From positions 1 through 64,000 of the forward strand of contig JACKCM010000006.1 in assembly GCA_020634035.1 (NCBI GenBank): a DNA stretch of 64,000 nucleotides, read 5' to 3'. Below, in pieces: positions 49,640 to 58,461 of this stretch (its first letter is position 1; each line of letters opens with the position of its first letter). A program made the position numbers and the translations under genes. Below the pieces are notes generated by a model. That model made no database searches, was not told the DNA's origin, and saw nothing but the letters and a program-made list of their open reading frames with translations. This DNA comes from Candidatus Obscuribacterales bacterium (GTDB lineage Bacteria; Cyanobacteriota; Vampirovibrionia; Obscuribacterales; Obscuribacteraceae).

Positions 49640-50056
49640 TTATCGATCTATCACTCTTAAGAACAGTTTTGGATCGACTATTTGAGTCCCTTTGTGGTGC
49701 TTTAGAGGCAGCAGATGCTTAGCATCAAGAGACACTATGTAATCGGCTCCGCCTTCCTGGGCTGCGGCAAGAATCATATTGTCGTCAGGGTCAATATCAT
49801 CTAGACGATACAATACATAGGAGCCAGGAATAATCAAAGCGAGCTTTCCTACGACTTCAACAAACTCCAGGATTAGATCTTCGTCGATTCCCTTCTCAAC
49901 GAACTTTCCAACAATCTCTTCTAAGATCTGCCGCGACATTATTAGCTGAAAGTCTCCTGCTCGCCAGCGAGAAATAACAAGCGAAGAATAGCCTTTGCCC
50001 GTTCGAGAGAGGTAACCGGCTACAAATACAGATGTATCTATTACGACCTTAAGCAC
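49640..50056 (-). CDS. PIN-domain toxin (VapC/COG1569-like)
   Basis: 138 residues, starting with GTG at 50056, overlapping the antitoxin stop by 8 bases. N-terminal VVIDTSVFVAGYL carries the first acidic residue (Asp7). The central EEIVGKFVEK and the C-terminal DDNMILAAAQEGGADYIVSLDAKHLL give the remaining acidic residues of the PIN nuclease active site. It should cleave RNA and be neutralised by the upstream HTH protein. The 8-base overlap indicates coupled translation. Confidence 0.87.
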   Translation of the reverse strand: MLKVVIDTSVFVAGYLSRTGKGYSSLVISRWRAGDFQLIMSRQILEEIVGKFVEKGIDEDLILEFVEVVGKLALIIPGSYVLYRLDDIDPDDNMILAAAQEGGADYIVSLDAKHLLPLKHHKGTQIVDPKLFLRVIDR

Positions 50057-50456
50057 CCTTACTTAATTGATCGCCTGAAAGAGATTTCTCTGCGGCATCC
50101 TTCAGTTGAACTCGGACATGGTCAAATTCTTTCCATACTTTCTCAGGATCTACCGCCGGAGCTTCCATTGCGGTCTTAAGCCCGCGAGCCACCAACTCTC
50201 TAGCTTTCTTACGCGACTTGTCCGAAACGGGTAGATCGTCAAATTCATCCTCGAGAATCAACAGATCTCCAGGACTGCAATTGAAAAATGCGCACAGCTT
50301 CACCACGGTATTGAATTCAATTCCTTTGCTGGCGCCTCTTTCAAGCGCACTAATTGTCTTCTGACCTATACCAGTAGCCTCAGAAACATCCTTCTGACTA
50401 AGTTTGCCATTGATAAAGCGCAAATATGCGAGATTTGTTCGAAGCTGTTTTGACAT
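50049..50456 (-). CDS. XRE-family HTH antitoxin of the PIN toxin
   Basis: 135 residues. A Cro/C1-type helix-turn-helix spans about 6-58 (LAYLRFINGKLSQKDVSEATGIGQKTISALERG). A C-terminal extension with LLILEDEFDDLPVSDKSRKKA may bind the toxin. It should repress its own promoter, which lies between two inverted operator sites just upstream (separate entry). The ribosome-binding site GGGAG is 9 bases before the ATG, inside the operator. A helix-turn-helix plus PIN pair is a less common TA combination than AbrB/VapB with PIN. Confidence 0.85.
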   Translation of the reverse strand: MSKQLRTNLAYLRFINGKLSQKDVSEATGIGQKTISALERGASKGIEFNTVVKLCAFFNCSPGDLLILEDEFDDLPVSDKSRKKARELVARGLKTAMEAPAVDPEKVWKEFDHVRVQLKDAAEKSLSGDQLSKGA

Positions 50457-50463
50457 GAAAAAT

Positions 50464-50500
50464 ACTCCCTATAGGGCAATTATAACACCCTATTGGGAGT
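50464..50500 (-). promoter_or_regulatory. operator and -10 of the HTH/PIN operon
   Basis: ACTCCCTATAGGG (50464-50476) and CCCTATTGGGAGT (50488-50500) form an inverted repeat (12 of 13 match). Between them the minus strand has a perfect -10 TATAAT (50479-50484). The first operator also covers the antitoxin's ribosome-binding site. A repressor binding here would block RNA polymerase, as expected for TA autoregulation. Confidence 0.75.
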
Positions 50501-50848
50501 GTTTTATACAACTCCCCGGCTTTATTCAATTTCCGGGCTAACGCCACCAGCAATACGATGGCAAGAGAATGAAAGACCAGAGGTCAGTATAGATTGGAAA
50601 CTGCTACTTAGAACGCGAGAAATCGAAAGAACTCAACTTCCACCTACTTGTCAAAAGTTGAATCCATTAATAATCGATTACCACATAAGAGACCAATGGC
50701 GGTGATTAGTTCTTGAAACACGTGCCATGGATTAACCCCATATCTAGTACCATCTGCTGGGATTGCAAACACTAATTGGATGAGTTGGTATTGGTCCACG
50801 CAGAACACCTGGAGAGCTTCTGGTGTGCGAGAAGAGAGGGTCCATCCA

Positions 50849-50877
50849 TTGCTTTGTACGGAAGTTTGCAGTACAAT
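50849..50877 (+). promoter_or_regulatory. promoter and palindromic operator of the DUF1778/GNAT pair
   Basis: -35 TTGCTT (50849-50854), 17-base spacer, -10 TACAAT (50872-50877). A perfect inverted repeat TTGTAC-N11-GTACAA (50854-50876) overlaps both boxes and fits binding of an RHH antitoxin dimer. The gene-free part 50501-50848 to its left shows no supported gene. Confidence 0.6.
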
Positions 50878-50896
50878 TTTGATGGAGGATTTTGTT

Positions 50897-51178
50897 ATGG
50901 CTCTAAAAGATAAAAAAGAAGAGCGCATTGACGCCAGGCTGACTGCAGAGGCAAAACAGCAAATTGACCATGCTGCTGCATTGCAGGGACGATCAACCTC
51001 AGATTTTATGGTTCAAGCAGCTCTAAAAGAGGCTTCCCAGGTCATCGAACAACAAAGAATCATTCGCTTGACCGTTGAAGAAAGCGTAGCTCTTGCAGAA
51101 TTGATGATTAGTGAACCGAATGCGAACGAAGCCTCTGTGGCTGCAATGCGCCGACACAAGGAGATCATGGGTAGCTAG
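50897..51178 (+). CDS. DUF1778 RHH antitoxin (TacA-like)
   Basis: 93 residues from the ATG at 50897, which has GGAGG 8 bases upstream. The sequence KKEERIDARLTAEAKQQIDHAAALQGRSTSDFMVQAAL is the diagnostic DUF1778 ribbon-helix-helix. The C-terminal part (VEESVALAELMISEPNANEA) wraps the toxin in TacA relatives. It represses its own promoter. The GTG of the toxin gene follows by one base. Confidence 0.93.
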   Translation: MALKDKKEERIDARLTAEAKQQIDHAAALQGRSTSDFMVQAALKEASQVIEQQRIIRLTVEESVALAELMISEPNANEASVAAMRRHKEIMGS

Positions 51179-51179
51179 G

Positions 51180-51764
51180 GTGCAAGAGAAACCAAAGTTG
51201 TCCCTGGCTGTCGTGCCCTGGAGCAAAGAACATGATGCTTCGCAGTTCACCTCGAATCTTGCGAGCATAAAAAAATACATTCAAGAACAAGCTCATAGAG
51301 ACGTTTCCAGCTATACGTCTTCTGTTTTCGTACTAACAGAACCCGGCGACATGGTCATCAGAGGCTACTATTCGCTATCTAGCATCAGCATTGTCTTCAA
51401 TGAACTTCCAGATAAAGTTCGAAAAAGATTGCCCAGATATCCTGAAACCAGTGCAATATTGCTGGGCCGCCTCGGAGTTGACAGGGACTACAGCAAAAAT
51501 CTGCAGGATTCCCTGGGAGAAAAACCGCGATTAGGAGAGCTTCTGCTAGCCAATGCACAAATACGCTGCTTGAAGAATTCGAAGGATGTGGGCAGTGCAC
51601 TTCTCATAATTGACGCCGAAATGCCCACCGAAGAAGAGCAGAAAAGTGGTGCGCTTGATCCACTGACGTTTTATACAAAATACGGATTTTTGCCACTGAC
51701 AGCCAATCCAAGAAGACTGATCAAAACTATGCGCGCCATTGCCGAAGAATATAAGTCCATATAG
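51180..51764 (+). CDS. GNAT acetyltransferase toxin (TacT-like)
   Basis: 194 residues from GTG 51180, directly after the antitoxin stop; the ORF from 51111 would overlap the antitoxin. The core includes GYYSLSSISIVF, ILLGRLGVDRDYSK and LLIIDAE, and the end EYKSI is within the normal TacT length. In TacT relatives the acetyl-CoA loop is Q/RxxGxG/A; here an insertion (NLQDSLGEKPRLGELLL) lies in its place. The toxin would acetylate aminoacyl-tRNA if active. The altered loop is a caution. Confidence 0.87.
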   Translation: MQEKPKLSLAVVPWSKEHDASQFTSNLASIKKYIQEQAHRDVSSYTSSVFVLTEPGDMVIRGYYSLSSISIVFNELPDKVRKRLPRYPETSAILLGRLGVDRDYSKNLQDSLGEKPRLGELLLANAQIRCLKNSKDVGSALLIIDAEMPTEEEQKSGALDPLTFYTKYGFLPLTANPRRLIKTMRAIAEEYKSI

Positions 51765-51838
51765 CAAGCTTCTGAATCGAAAAAATCAGTGAATTTCATC
51801 TTCCGGAAGAACTGTTTTCATTTTTCGTAAGAGCGGGA

Positions 51839-52801
51839 TCAAGAGACCGCATCTATCAAAGCGTTGACCAGACCGCTTCGAATCAGCTCTGCAAAAGAGC
51901 GGCTTTTGACGATATCGAAGGCGGCACCCTCTTGAACCAGACCGTGATCTAATTCAGGCAACAGGCGATTGCCCTGATTCTCAGAGCCCACCTGCAAGAA
52001 GGTGATTTTCAACTGTGCCGGAGAGCCGAGTTTGCGTGTGGTGTCGATGATCAAATCTTTCAGTGCCCTTGAGCTTGATGGGGCACCATCGGTGATGACA
52101 GCCATCAACATCGGTCGAGGACGAACGGCACCGCCCTGACTCTGCCGTGCCACCAGATTCTCCAGCTCTTCTCTCATCGCTCTAGCCACATCGGTCCCGC
52201 CCGAAGGGCTGTTATCCGCGTATATAGAGGGTAGAGCGTTCAACTTGACGCCTGTATACTTGCGGGTGCCGTTATCGAAGAAGATAACATCCAGCCTGGT
52301 ATCGGGGATACGGCCGAGCTGGCCACTAAGAGTAGAGAGTTCTCTGGCGGTCCAATCCCAGCGACTGAGACCGCCGGGGGCGTCTATGGTTCTCATCGAG
52401 CTGGATTTATCCACCAGGACCACCAGGTCGCGCCCTTGAAGCATCTGCAGCCGTTTGACAGGGAAGAGTGCCGATACCGAAGCTCCCGAGAATATGGTCG
52501 GTTTGGCCTGGGGACGAGATGTAGCCGGCGGGACAGGAGACTGACGGAAGGCATCGAAAAGCCCCCCGGTAGAGAGCCGAACCGGCGCAGCACTGGCGGC
52601 AGGCAGGCTTATTCGGGTGGAGGTTTCACTGACTGAAAGCACATGGGGCGTCGAGGGGCGAGAGAGCCTTGTCGAAGAGGCGGATTGCGCAAAAACGCCA
52701 GCCGGAGAAAGGATAGGGCTGAGGATAGCACCCAGTGCCGCCAGGGCTGTCACCCTGCGAAATCTACCGAATAATCTGATTGAACCGTCTGAATTAGCCA
52801 A
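51839..52801 (-). CDS. secreted von Willebrand factor A domain protein
   Basis: 320 residues from the TTG at 52801, which has AGGA 11 bases upstream and begins a good signal peptide (RRVTALAALGAILSPIL); a TTG at 52840 is also in frame. After a Ser/Ala/Pro-rich linker (about 60-110), the vWA domain has a complete MIDAS: DKSSS, the Thr in GGTD, and DGAP. It could bind a protein or be part of a metal-dependent adhesion complex. No chaperone (MoxR) gene is adjacent. Confidence 0.8.
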   Translation of the reverse strand: MANSDGSIRLFGRFRRVTALAALGAILSPILSPAGVFAQSASSTRLSRPSTPHVLSVSETSTRISLPAASAAPVRLSTGGLFDAFRQSPVPPATSRPQAKPTIFSGASVSALFPVKRLQMLQGRDLVVLVDKSSSMRTIDAPGGLSRWDWTARELSTLSGQLGRIPDTRLDVIFFDNGTRKYTGVKLNALPSIYADNSPSGGTDVARAMREELENLVARQSQGGAVRPRPMLMAVITDGAPSSSRALKDLIIDTTRKLGSPAQLKITFLQVGSENQGNRLLPELDHGLVQEGAAFDIVKSRSFAELIRSGLVNALIDAVS

Positions 52802-52885
52802 AACCGGAGAGTTCCTGTAGCTAGAATAAAATCCGAACAAAACAGATAGACGGCAGTCAGATCTGGTTGTTCCGAAAAGACGACT

Positions 52886-53749
52886 TCAGACGGCAGAGGT
52901 GGAAGAGAGCAGTTTAGAGAGCTCCGCTTCTTCTTCTTCAGAAAACTGAAAAGACTCGCTCTCGTTGGGAAACTGCTGCGATTTGACATCTTCTGCATAG
53001 TTTTTGATGGCGTCCATGCAGACTTCGTCGAGATTGGCGTAACGTCTCACAAAACGCGGCTGAAAGTCGGTGTATTTGCCGAGCAGGTCGTCGGTGACCA
53101 GAATCTGCCCGTCGCAGCCGTTGCCGGCACCGATACCTACAGTAGGGATATGTAGTTTCGAGCTGATTATAGAAGCGACTTTATCAGGCACCATTTCCAG
53201 TACCAGACTGAATACACCGGCTTCTTCTAAAGCCAGAGAGTCTTTCACCAGTTTAGCCGCATCCCGTGCGCTTCTGCCCTGCACTCTGGTGCCGCCGAAG
53301 CCGTGTATAGACTGGGGAGTAAAACCGAGATGACCCATCACAGGAATGCCCATCTCGACCAGACGACGGACTATTTCAAGATTCAGCTCGGTGGCGCCCT
53401 CAAGCTTTACCGCCTGGGCTTGAGCCTCTTTGATGAAGCGACCGGCGTTGGTAATAGCCTGGGTGACATCGACCTGATAGCTCATAAAAGGCAAGTCCGC
53501 CACCACAAGCGGATGATGGGCACCGCGGGTGACGGCTTTAGTATGATGCAACATCTCTTCCATCGAGACCGCATGGGTGGTCTTATGTCCGAGGGCGACC
53601 ATGGCCAGGCTGTCTCCGACCAGAATTAGATCCACTCCGGCATTGTCGAGAATCTTGGCAGTGGAATAATCATAGGCAGTGAGAGCGACAATCTTTCTGC
53701 CTTGCTCTTTATACTTTTGCAGTGTCAGGGTCGAGATGCTCTTTGACAT
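52886..53749 (-). CDS. panB: 3-methyl-2-oxobutanoate hydroxymethyltransferase
   Basis: 287 residues, slightly long for the family because of an acidic C-terminal tail. Motifs: ALTAYDYSTAKILDNAG, ILVGDSLAM (Mg-binding Asp), VVADLPFMSY, and GIPVMGHLGFTPQS are all PanB signatures. It transfers a hydroxymethyl group from methylene-tetrahydrofolate to 2-oxoisovalerate to make ketopantoate, the first step of pantothenate synthesis. It is a single gene; panC and panD are not in the window. Confidence 0.97.
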   Translation of the reverse strand: MSKSISTLTLQKYKEQGRKIVALTAYDYSTAKILDNAGVDLILVGDSLAMVALGHKTTHAVSMEEMLHHTKAVTRGAHHPLVVADLPFMSYQVDVTQAITNAGRFIKEAQAQAVKLEGATELNLEIVRRLVEMGIPVMGHLGFTPQSIHGFGGTRVQGRSARDAAKLVKDSLALEEAGVFSLVLEMVPDKVASIISSKLHIPTVGIGAGNGCDGQILVTDDLLGKYTDFQPRFVRRYANLDEVCMDAIKNYAEDVKSQQFPNESESFQFSEEEEAELSKLLSSTSAV

Positions 53750-53820
53750 GGCGGAGACCTCAATAGTCCTAAATTATGGGCCTATATAGGGTAGCTCAGG
53801 AAGGCTTATTCTGCCACTGC

Positions 53821-55347
53821 CTAGAATCCTGATTGATATTTCTTATTGTAGTCTTCCCGGGCTTTTCGCCTTTCGTCCATTAAACGCAGATTGACTATGT
53901 GTTTCGGGTCATAGGGATATTTACCCGCCAGACTGTGAAATTGTTGATATTCCCGGCCCGCTTCAATAGGCAGGTTCATTTTCTCGAGCACATAGCCCAT
54001 GTTGTAATAGAGTCCATCGAAATCAGGCTCCAGGGCAATCGCTTTCTTGTAATAGCCGATGGCACGCTGATAGTCGCCTTCGACTTCATAGAGTCCGCCG
54101 AGATTTTGAAAGCCTTCGAAACTCTCGGGATTCAGTTCGGTGACCTGCAAAAAGGCTCCTTTGGCCTGGCCGATATTGCCCTCGTCAACTAAGTCGATAC
54201 CCTTATCTATAAGAGCCTGGACCTCTGCCGGGTCGAAGGTTATCTCTTTGCGGCGTTTGCGGTCATACTTCTTAGAGGTGCTCGCCAGAGCTTTGATCTT
54301 CTTCTTAATTTCATCCGTATTGCGAGACTGCCTGGCCACGTCCATCCAGTCGGCGGCAGCTTTATCGAAGTTCTTCTTGAGCTCGTTGCACTTAGCAGAA
54401 TAGACCCGCATCTTTTTAGTGTCTATACCCGGATAACCTTTGGATTCGGTATAGCGCGGATTGACTTTGTAAGCCCGGTTTAGCTCTCTCAAACAGCGGT
54501 CCGGATCGCCGCGCAAATATCTGAGTTTGGCCAGTTCGAAGTGGCCTATGGCAAGCATCGGATCATTGCGCAGGGCGAGGCGAAACTCTTTCTCGGCCTC
54601 ATCCAAATTGCCTTCGGCGCACCAGACATTGCCCAGATAATAGTGAACCATCGGGTTATTGGGGATAAGGCGGGCGGCGTTTTGCAACTTCTCGATAGAG
54701 TCCCCGATATCCTTCAGACGACCGGCATCATATTGCTTGTAGAGCGCGATACCAAGCTCTCTCTGGGCGGCGAAATAACTGGGACGCAGCCTGATTGCGG
54801 TTCGGAACTCTTCCACAGCAGTGTCCAGATCGCCCTGGTCCATTCTAAGCACACCAAGATTATAGTGAGCATCAGGATAATTAGGGTTGATGGTGATGCA
54901 CTTTTCGAACTCCAGTCCGGCTTCTTTCTTCTTGCCGGTCTTCATCAAAAAGCGCCCATAGTTATTGCGAGCTTCGATGAAGTTATAGTCTAGGTTGGTA
55001 CACTGGATGAATTCGAGATTAGCGTTATAGTTGTCGCCGGCTTCGGCATAGGCAAGGGCGAGAAGATGAACAATCTTCTTTTCGCCGGGGGCAAAAGTCT
55101 TGGCTCGCTTGCAGATTTCGATGGCGGCCATATAGTCGCCCATCTGAAAAGCCTCTTTGGCTTTTTCCAGCATGCCGAGGCCCATCTGGAACTGACGCCC
55201 GCCGCCCTCACCCGGATTGGGATAAACCTGAGCCAGCGCCATCTCGCTGCATACGGTCACAGTCGCAGCCAGAGCAACAGAGCTCAAAAGAATTTTTCTT
55301 ATCAAACTAAAATTTTCCAAGACTTCCTGCCAAAGATTGCTTTGCAC
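53821..55347 (-). CDS. secreted TPR-repeat protein
   Basis: 508 residues, starting with GTG. Signal peptide about 15-40. At least eight TPR units cover about 55-330 (for example FNPNYPDAHYNLG-type and SYFAAQRELGIALY). A charged helical linker (SRNTDEIKKKIKALASTSKK) separates a second TPR block (about 400-490). The C-terminus is RKAREDYNKKYQSGF. It is a periplasmic scaffold by architecture. No partner is identifiable. Confidence 0.8.
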   Translation of the reverse strand: MQSNLWQEVLENFSLIRKILLSSVALAATVTVCSEMALAQVYPNPGEGGGRQFQMGLGMLEKAKEAFQMGDYMAAIEICKRAKTFAPGEKKIVHLLALAYAEAGDNYNANLEFIQCTNLDYNFIEARNNYGRFLMKTGKKKEAGLEFEKCITINPNYPDAHYNLGVLRMDQGDLDTAVEEFRTAIRLRPSYFAAQRELGIALYKQYDAGRLKDIGDSIEKLQNAARLIPNNPMVHYYLGNVWCAEGNLDEAEKEFRLALRNDPMLAIGHFELAKLRYLRGDPDRCLRELNRAYKVNPRYTESKGYPGIDTKKMRVYSAKCNELKKNFDKAAADWMDVARQSRNTDEIKKKIKALASTSKKYDRKRRKEITFDPAEVQALIDKGIDLVDEGNIGQAKGAFLQVTELNPESFEGFQNLGGLYEVEGDYQRAIGYYKKAIALEPDFDGLYYNMGYVLEKMNLPIEAGREYQQFHSLAGKYPYDPKHIVNLRLMDERRKAREDYNKKYQSGF

Positions 55348-55407
55348 AGGGCCATTTTACGGAATCTGTCGGAAATTTGCCCGGAGAAGTCAGGGGATGG
55401 CTATTTA

Positions 55408-58275
55408 TCAGTGACCCAGGATTTTCTTCTGGGCTTCGGCATCGTCGGCAATATTCTGCCTGGTGATGTCCATGAAGCTGGTGCCATCTGCTTTATTCAC
55501 CAGAGACTCGGCAAGAATGCCACCGGTGTATCCGCTCAGAGTAGGAGCAAATCGTTCTACATTGTTCTTGGTCCCGGTGCCTATTTTGGAAAGTCCGGCA
55601 AGACCACGATCAGAAAGGGTGCGAACCGGATCAATCTGAAGCTGCTGAATATTGAAAGTAGGACCAAGCGGCTCGATGTGCGGATCGCCGAGTTTCAGAT
55701 ACTGAGAACGGAAATGATCAGAATAACGATTGACCCACATATTGGCGTCTTTAGCCGACATTCCTTCTGCCATCAGGCGCATCGCTGCGGGCATACCCGA
55801 GCCGAAGACCTGGTTTATCGTATAGTGATTGACGTCGAAAGGAATCGCCGACGGGTCGCGACCGGCTTTGACGCCGTCGACAATGATATCGGCAAGCTCA
55901 TTCATCTTTCTGACATGATTGGGCATATCCGGCAGGATCTCACCGAAAGTCTTGCCTTTCAAAGCAGGCAGCGGCTGATTGAGCTGCACTTCGACCAGAT
56001 GAGGAATCATCGCTTCGAATTCTGCCCGGGGAACGGTTATGGTCTGACCGGGTTTGTCTAAAGAAGCCCAGGTATAGTCACCTTCGCGGGCTGCGGCATC
56101 GGCATAACGATCAAGATTTTTAGCGTATTCCAGAACCAGGGGATCCCCGTTGGCTCTCTGGCGCAGAACCTCGGCACTCAGCTTGACCCTGAAGCGGTCC
56201 ATACCATGCACTTCGAAGCCCAACGGATTGCCTTCACCTCTGTATTCCGAACCCATCACACTGCGGTTTTCTAGCTTGCCACCTTTGCGTAGCGACTGTA
56301 GAAGTACCCCGAGGGACATGGCCGAGTTCGGTCCGGTCCAGGCTGTGCCCCAGATGTCCGAGGTGTTCTCATTGGCCTGGGCTTTGAGTATGCCTTCGTA
56401 TAGATCTTGTTTAGAGACCTGACCATGACCCGGTACTTCTACCGTTTCGGCGAGCTTGACCTCAGGATGTTTAGCCGCCTGATCACGCCGGAAAGCTTCC
56501 AGCCCCTTACTTACTGCGTTTCCTATCACGTCGTCTCTAATAGATTCTTCGAAGCGCAGTAAGCCACCATATTGGTTATGACCGATTTCATGACCGTTGA
56601 TACCGCTGGCTCCGATGCTGCGCGACTCCATCATGTTTCTTGGCCAGAGCACCACATCCACATCCCAGACACCGTTTATCTCTGGAATAGTATGGGGACC
56701 GGCGCCACCATCATTTCTAACGGTGAACAATGGCGGGTTCTTGGCGGCAAGCACCTCTTCCGGCTTCAGTCCGGCCCGTCTGAGCCCCTGTTTCAAACCG
56801 GTGTGAATCTCGATGGAGAGTAGATTGAGCTCCTGAGCCAACTGTGCCGAGCGTGTGGCATTGCCCAGGTTCCACTGATTAGCCGCATCGCGGAAATAAC
56901 CGAACAGAGTGCCGACCTGTTGATAGTCGTCGGCTCGCTGCACCTGTTCTCCAAGTTTGAACATCTGCCCGGCGGCTTCGCCATAACCAGGATCAAGGGT
57001 TCTGTGCTCGGTTTTGAGAGCAGTATAAACAGGACCGATGTCGCCTTCTACCCGGTCTGCCACCGCCATGCCTTCTTCGTCCATGCGCGCCATCTGTTCT
57101 TTCATGAGCTTGGCCATATCGCTGAAGTTATCGGGATTGGTCTCTCTATCGATTTTTGAAGCAACTTCTTTGCCCGGTTCGGTTTTTGCTTCACCGGGTT
57201 TGGTATCAGCCACCGTCTCGACAGGTTTGCCTTCATCGGCAGCTCTCAGCCCTCTAATCTCGGGTTTGATATCGGCCAACTCTGGTTTCAGAGCCGATCT
57301 TGCCTCAGCCAGGGTGATGCCGCGAGGGTTGATACCATTCTCCAATAAATTGACGGTATCAGACAGGCCGATTCTCTCGCCTGTAGCAAGAGCCACACCA
57401 CGACTGAAGGTCTGTTTCTCTTCCACATGATGTCGGTATTCTTCCAGACCTTTGCCTGCGGCTTGTTCTCTTTCCAGATCGGTAAGACGCGGTTTGGACT
57501 CTGGGGCTTTCTCGGCAGCCCGACTTAATCCAAGCGATTCCGAGACTGAAGTTTTGACCCGGTTATAAGATCGCACCCCGGTGTTTATGGTATTGCCCAG
57601 AATATGATTGTCCGAAGTCCACATCTCTTGTTTATAGGCTTCGAACTTGGCGAACTGACGATTGCCCATGGTGCCGCGCATCACACGTTCCATGCCGCGT
57701 TCACCCCAGTTGGCGGCTCCGAGCGTCAGGGCAGTATCGTAAGTGAAATGACCGACTCCGGTGGCAAAGGTGTCGGTCGCCTGCCGCAGCTCGGCCACAT
57801 TGTCGGCATCCCATGCTTGAGAATAGCTTTCCGCAATAGGCTTGAGCGCGTCTTTGGCCATATGAAAAGCGAAGACTCCGCCAACAATCGCTCTACCAGC
57901 GCCGGATTTAGGCAAAGCCAGACGCATACCGGCACCAAAAGCGAGACCTCCACCGACCTTGAGCGCAATGTTTTCTGGATTTTCCAGGTCATGAGCGAAA
58001 GAATCGATTGCTCGCCCGGGCGTATCAGCAAGCCCTTTGGCGGTGACATAGCCGATTCTACCGGCCTTGGATGTCATGGCGGCGCTCTCCAATCCATTGG
58101 CTTCACCGTCTTTGTTACTCTCGATTACCACCGTATTCTCAGGCTTCTTTAAAGTGTCAGCTAGAAATTCTCTCGATAGCTGGGATAAATCCGGGGTCTT
58201 GCCGGTATTTGCTTTATTGCCGTCGCCAATGCCTTCGCCTGTGTTCTGGGCTACATCAACACTATCAAATTCCAT
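55408..58275 (-). CDS. large hypothetical protein with an HExxH motif, 955 aa
   Basis: No signal peptide is evident; the first 100 residues are disordered. A hydrophobic Gly/Ala-rich segment (ALKVGGGLAFGAGMRLALP) lies near 105-150. A long helical region with Glu/Lys-rich linker (about 260-380) follows. At 562-566 the sequence HEIGH in INGHEIGHNQYGGLLRFEE resembles a zincin active site with a following Glu; no third ligand can be assigned with confidence. The rest is unrecognised. AGGA precedes the ATG by about 13 bases. Function unknown; metallopeptidase is a hypothesis. Confidence 0.5.
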   Translation of the reverse strand: MEFDSVDVAQNTGEGIGDGNKANTGKTPDLSQLSREFLADTLKKPENTVVIESNKDGEANGLESAAMTSKAGRIGYVTAKGLADTPGRAIDSFAHDLENPENIALKVGGGLAFGAGMRLALPKSGAGRAIVGGVFAFHMAKDALKPIAESYSQAWDADNVAELRQATDTFATGVGHFTYDTALTLGAANWGERGMERVMRGTMGNRQFAKFEAYKQEMWTSDNHILGNTINTGVRSYNRVKTSVSESLGLSRAAEKAPESKPRLTDLEREQAAGKGLEEYRHHVEEKQTFSRGVALATGERIGLSDTVNLLENGINPRGITLAEARSALKPELADIKPEIRGLRAADEGKPVETVADTKPGEAKTEPGKEVASKIDRETNPDNFSDMAKLMKEQMARMDEEGMAVADRVEGDIGPVYTALKTEHRTLDPGYGEAAGQMFKLGEQVQRADDYQQVGTLFGYFRDAANQWNLGNATRSAQLAQELNLLSIEIHTGLKQGLRRAGLKPEEVLAAKNPPLFTVRNDGGAGPHTIPEINGVWDVDVVLWPRNMMESRSIGASGINGHEIGHNQYGGLLRFEESIRDDVIGNAVSKGLEAFRRDQAAKHPEVKLAETVEVPGHGQVSKQDLYEGILKAQANENTSDIWGTAWTGPNSAMSLGVLLQSLRKGGKLENRSVMGSEYRGEGNPLGFEVHGMDRFRVKLSAEVLRQRANGDPLVLEYAKNLDRYADAAAREGDYTWASLDKPGQTITVPRAEFEAMIPHLVEVQLNQPLPALKGKTFGEILPDMPNHVRKMNELADIIVDGVKAGRDPSAIPFDVNHYTINQVFGSGMPAAMRLMAEGMSAKDANMWVNRYSDHFRSQYLKLGDPHIEPLGPTFNIQQLQIDPVRTLSDRGLAGLSKIGTGTKNNVERFAPTLSGYTGGILAESLVNKADGTSFMDITRQNIADDAEAQKKILGH

Positions 58276-58418
58276 AAGTTCAAAGAATCCTGAGGTAAGA
58301 GGGGTAAAAACATCAGAGCTTTATAAAATGAATGCTCCGCCATGATGTCAAGGTACTACGCTGTCAGGATTAAGTCGATGGGGATAATTACTATCGGTTT
58401 CGTATTTTCCGCAATATC

Positions 58419-58427
58419 TGGCATAAT
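58419..58427 (+). promoter_or_regulatory. extended -10 element
   Basis: TGGCATAAT. The 12 bases ATCTGGCATAAT also occur at 42531-42542 before the TPR-matrixin gene, pointing to a shared promoter type. The gene start is 35 bases downstream. Confidence 0.35.
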
Positions 58428-58461
58428 TTCTCGTACCTTATATATCGAGATGGAGGAGAAA

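Noticed and set aside
50644..50928. 94-residue minus-strand ORF between the two TA pairs
   Set aside because: It runs through the promoter and first codons of the DUF1778 antitoxin, and has no recognisable domain. A gene remnant cannot be excluded but is not supported.
55066..56061. 331-residue plus-strand ORF
   Set aside because: Antisense to the TPR gene and the 955-aa gene; no motif and no ribosome-binding site.
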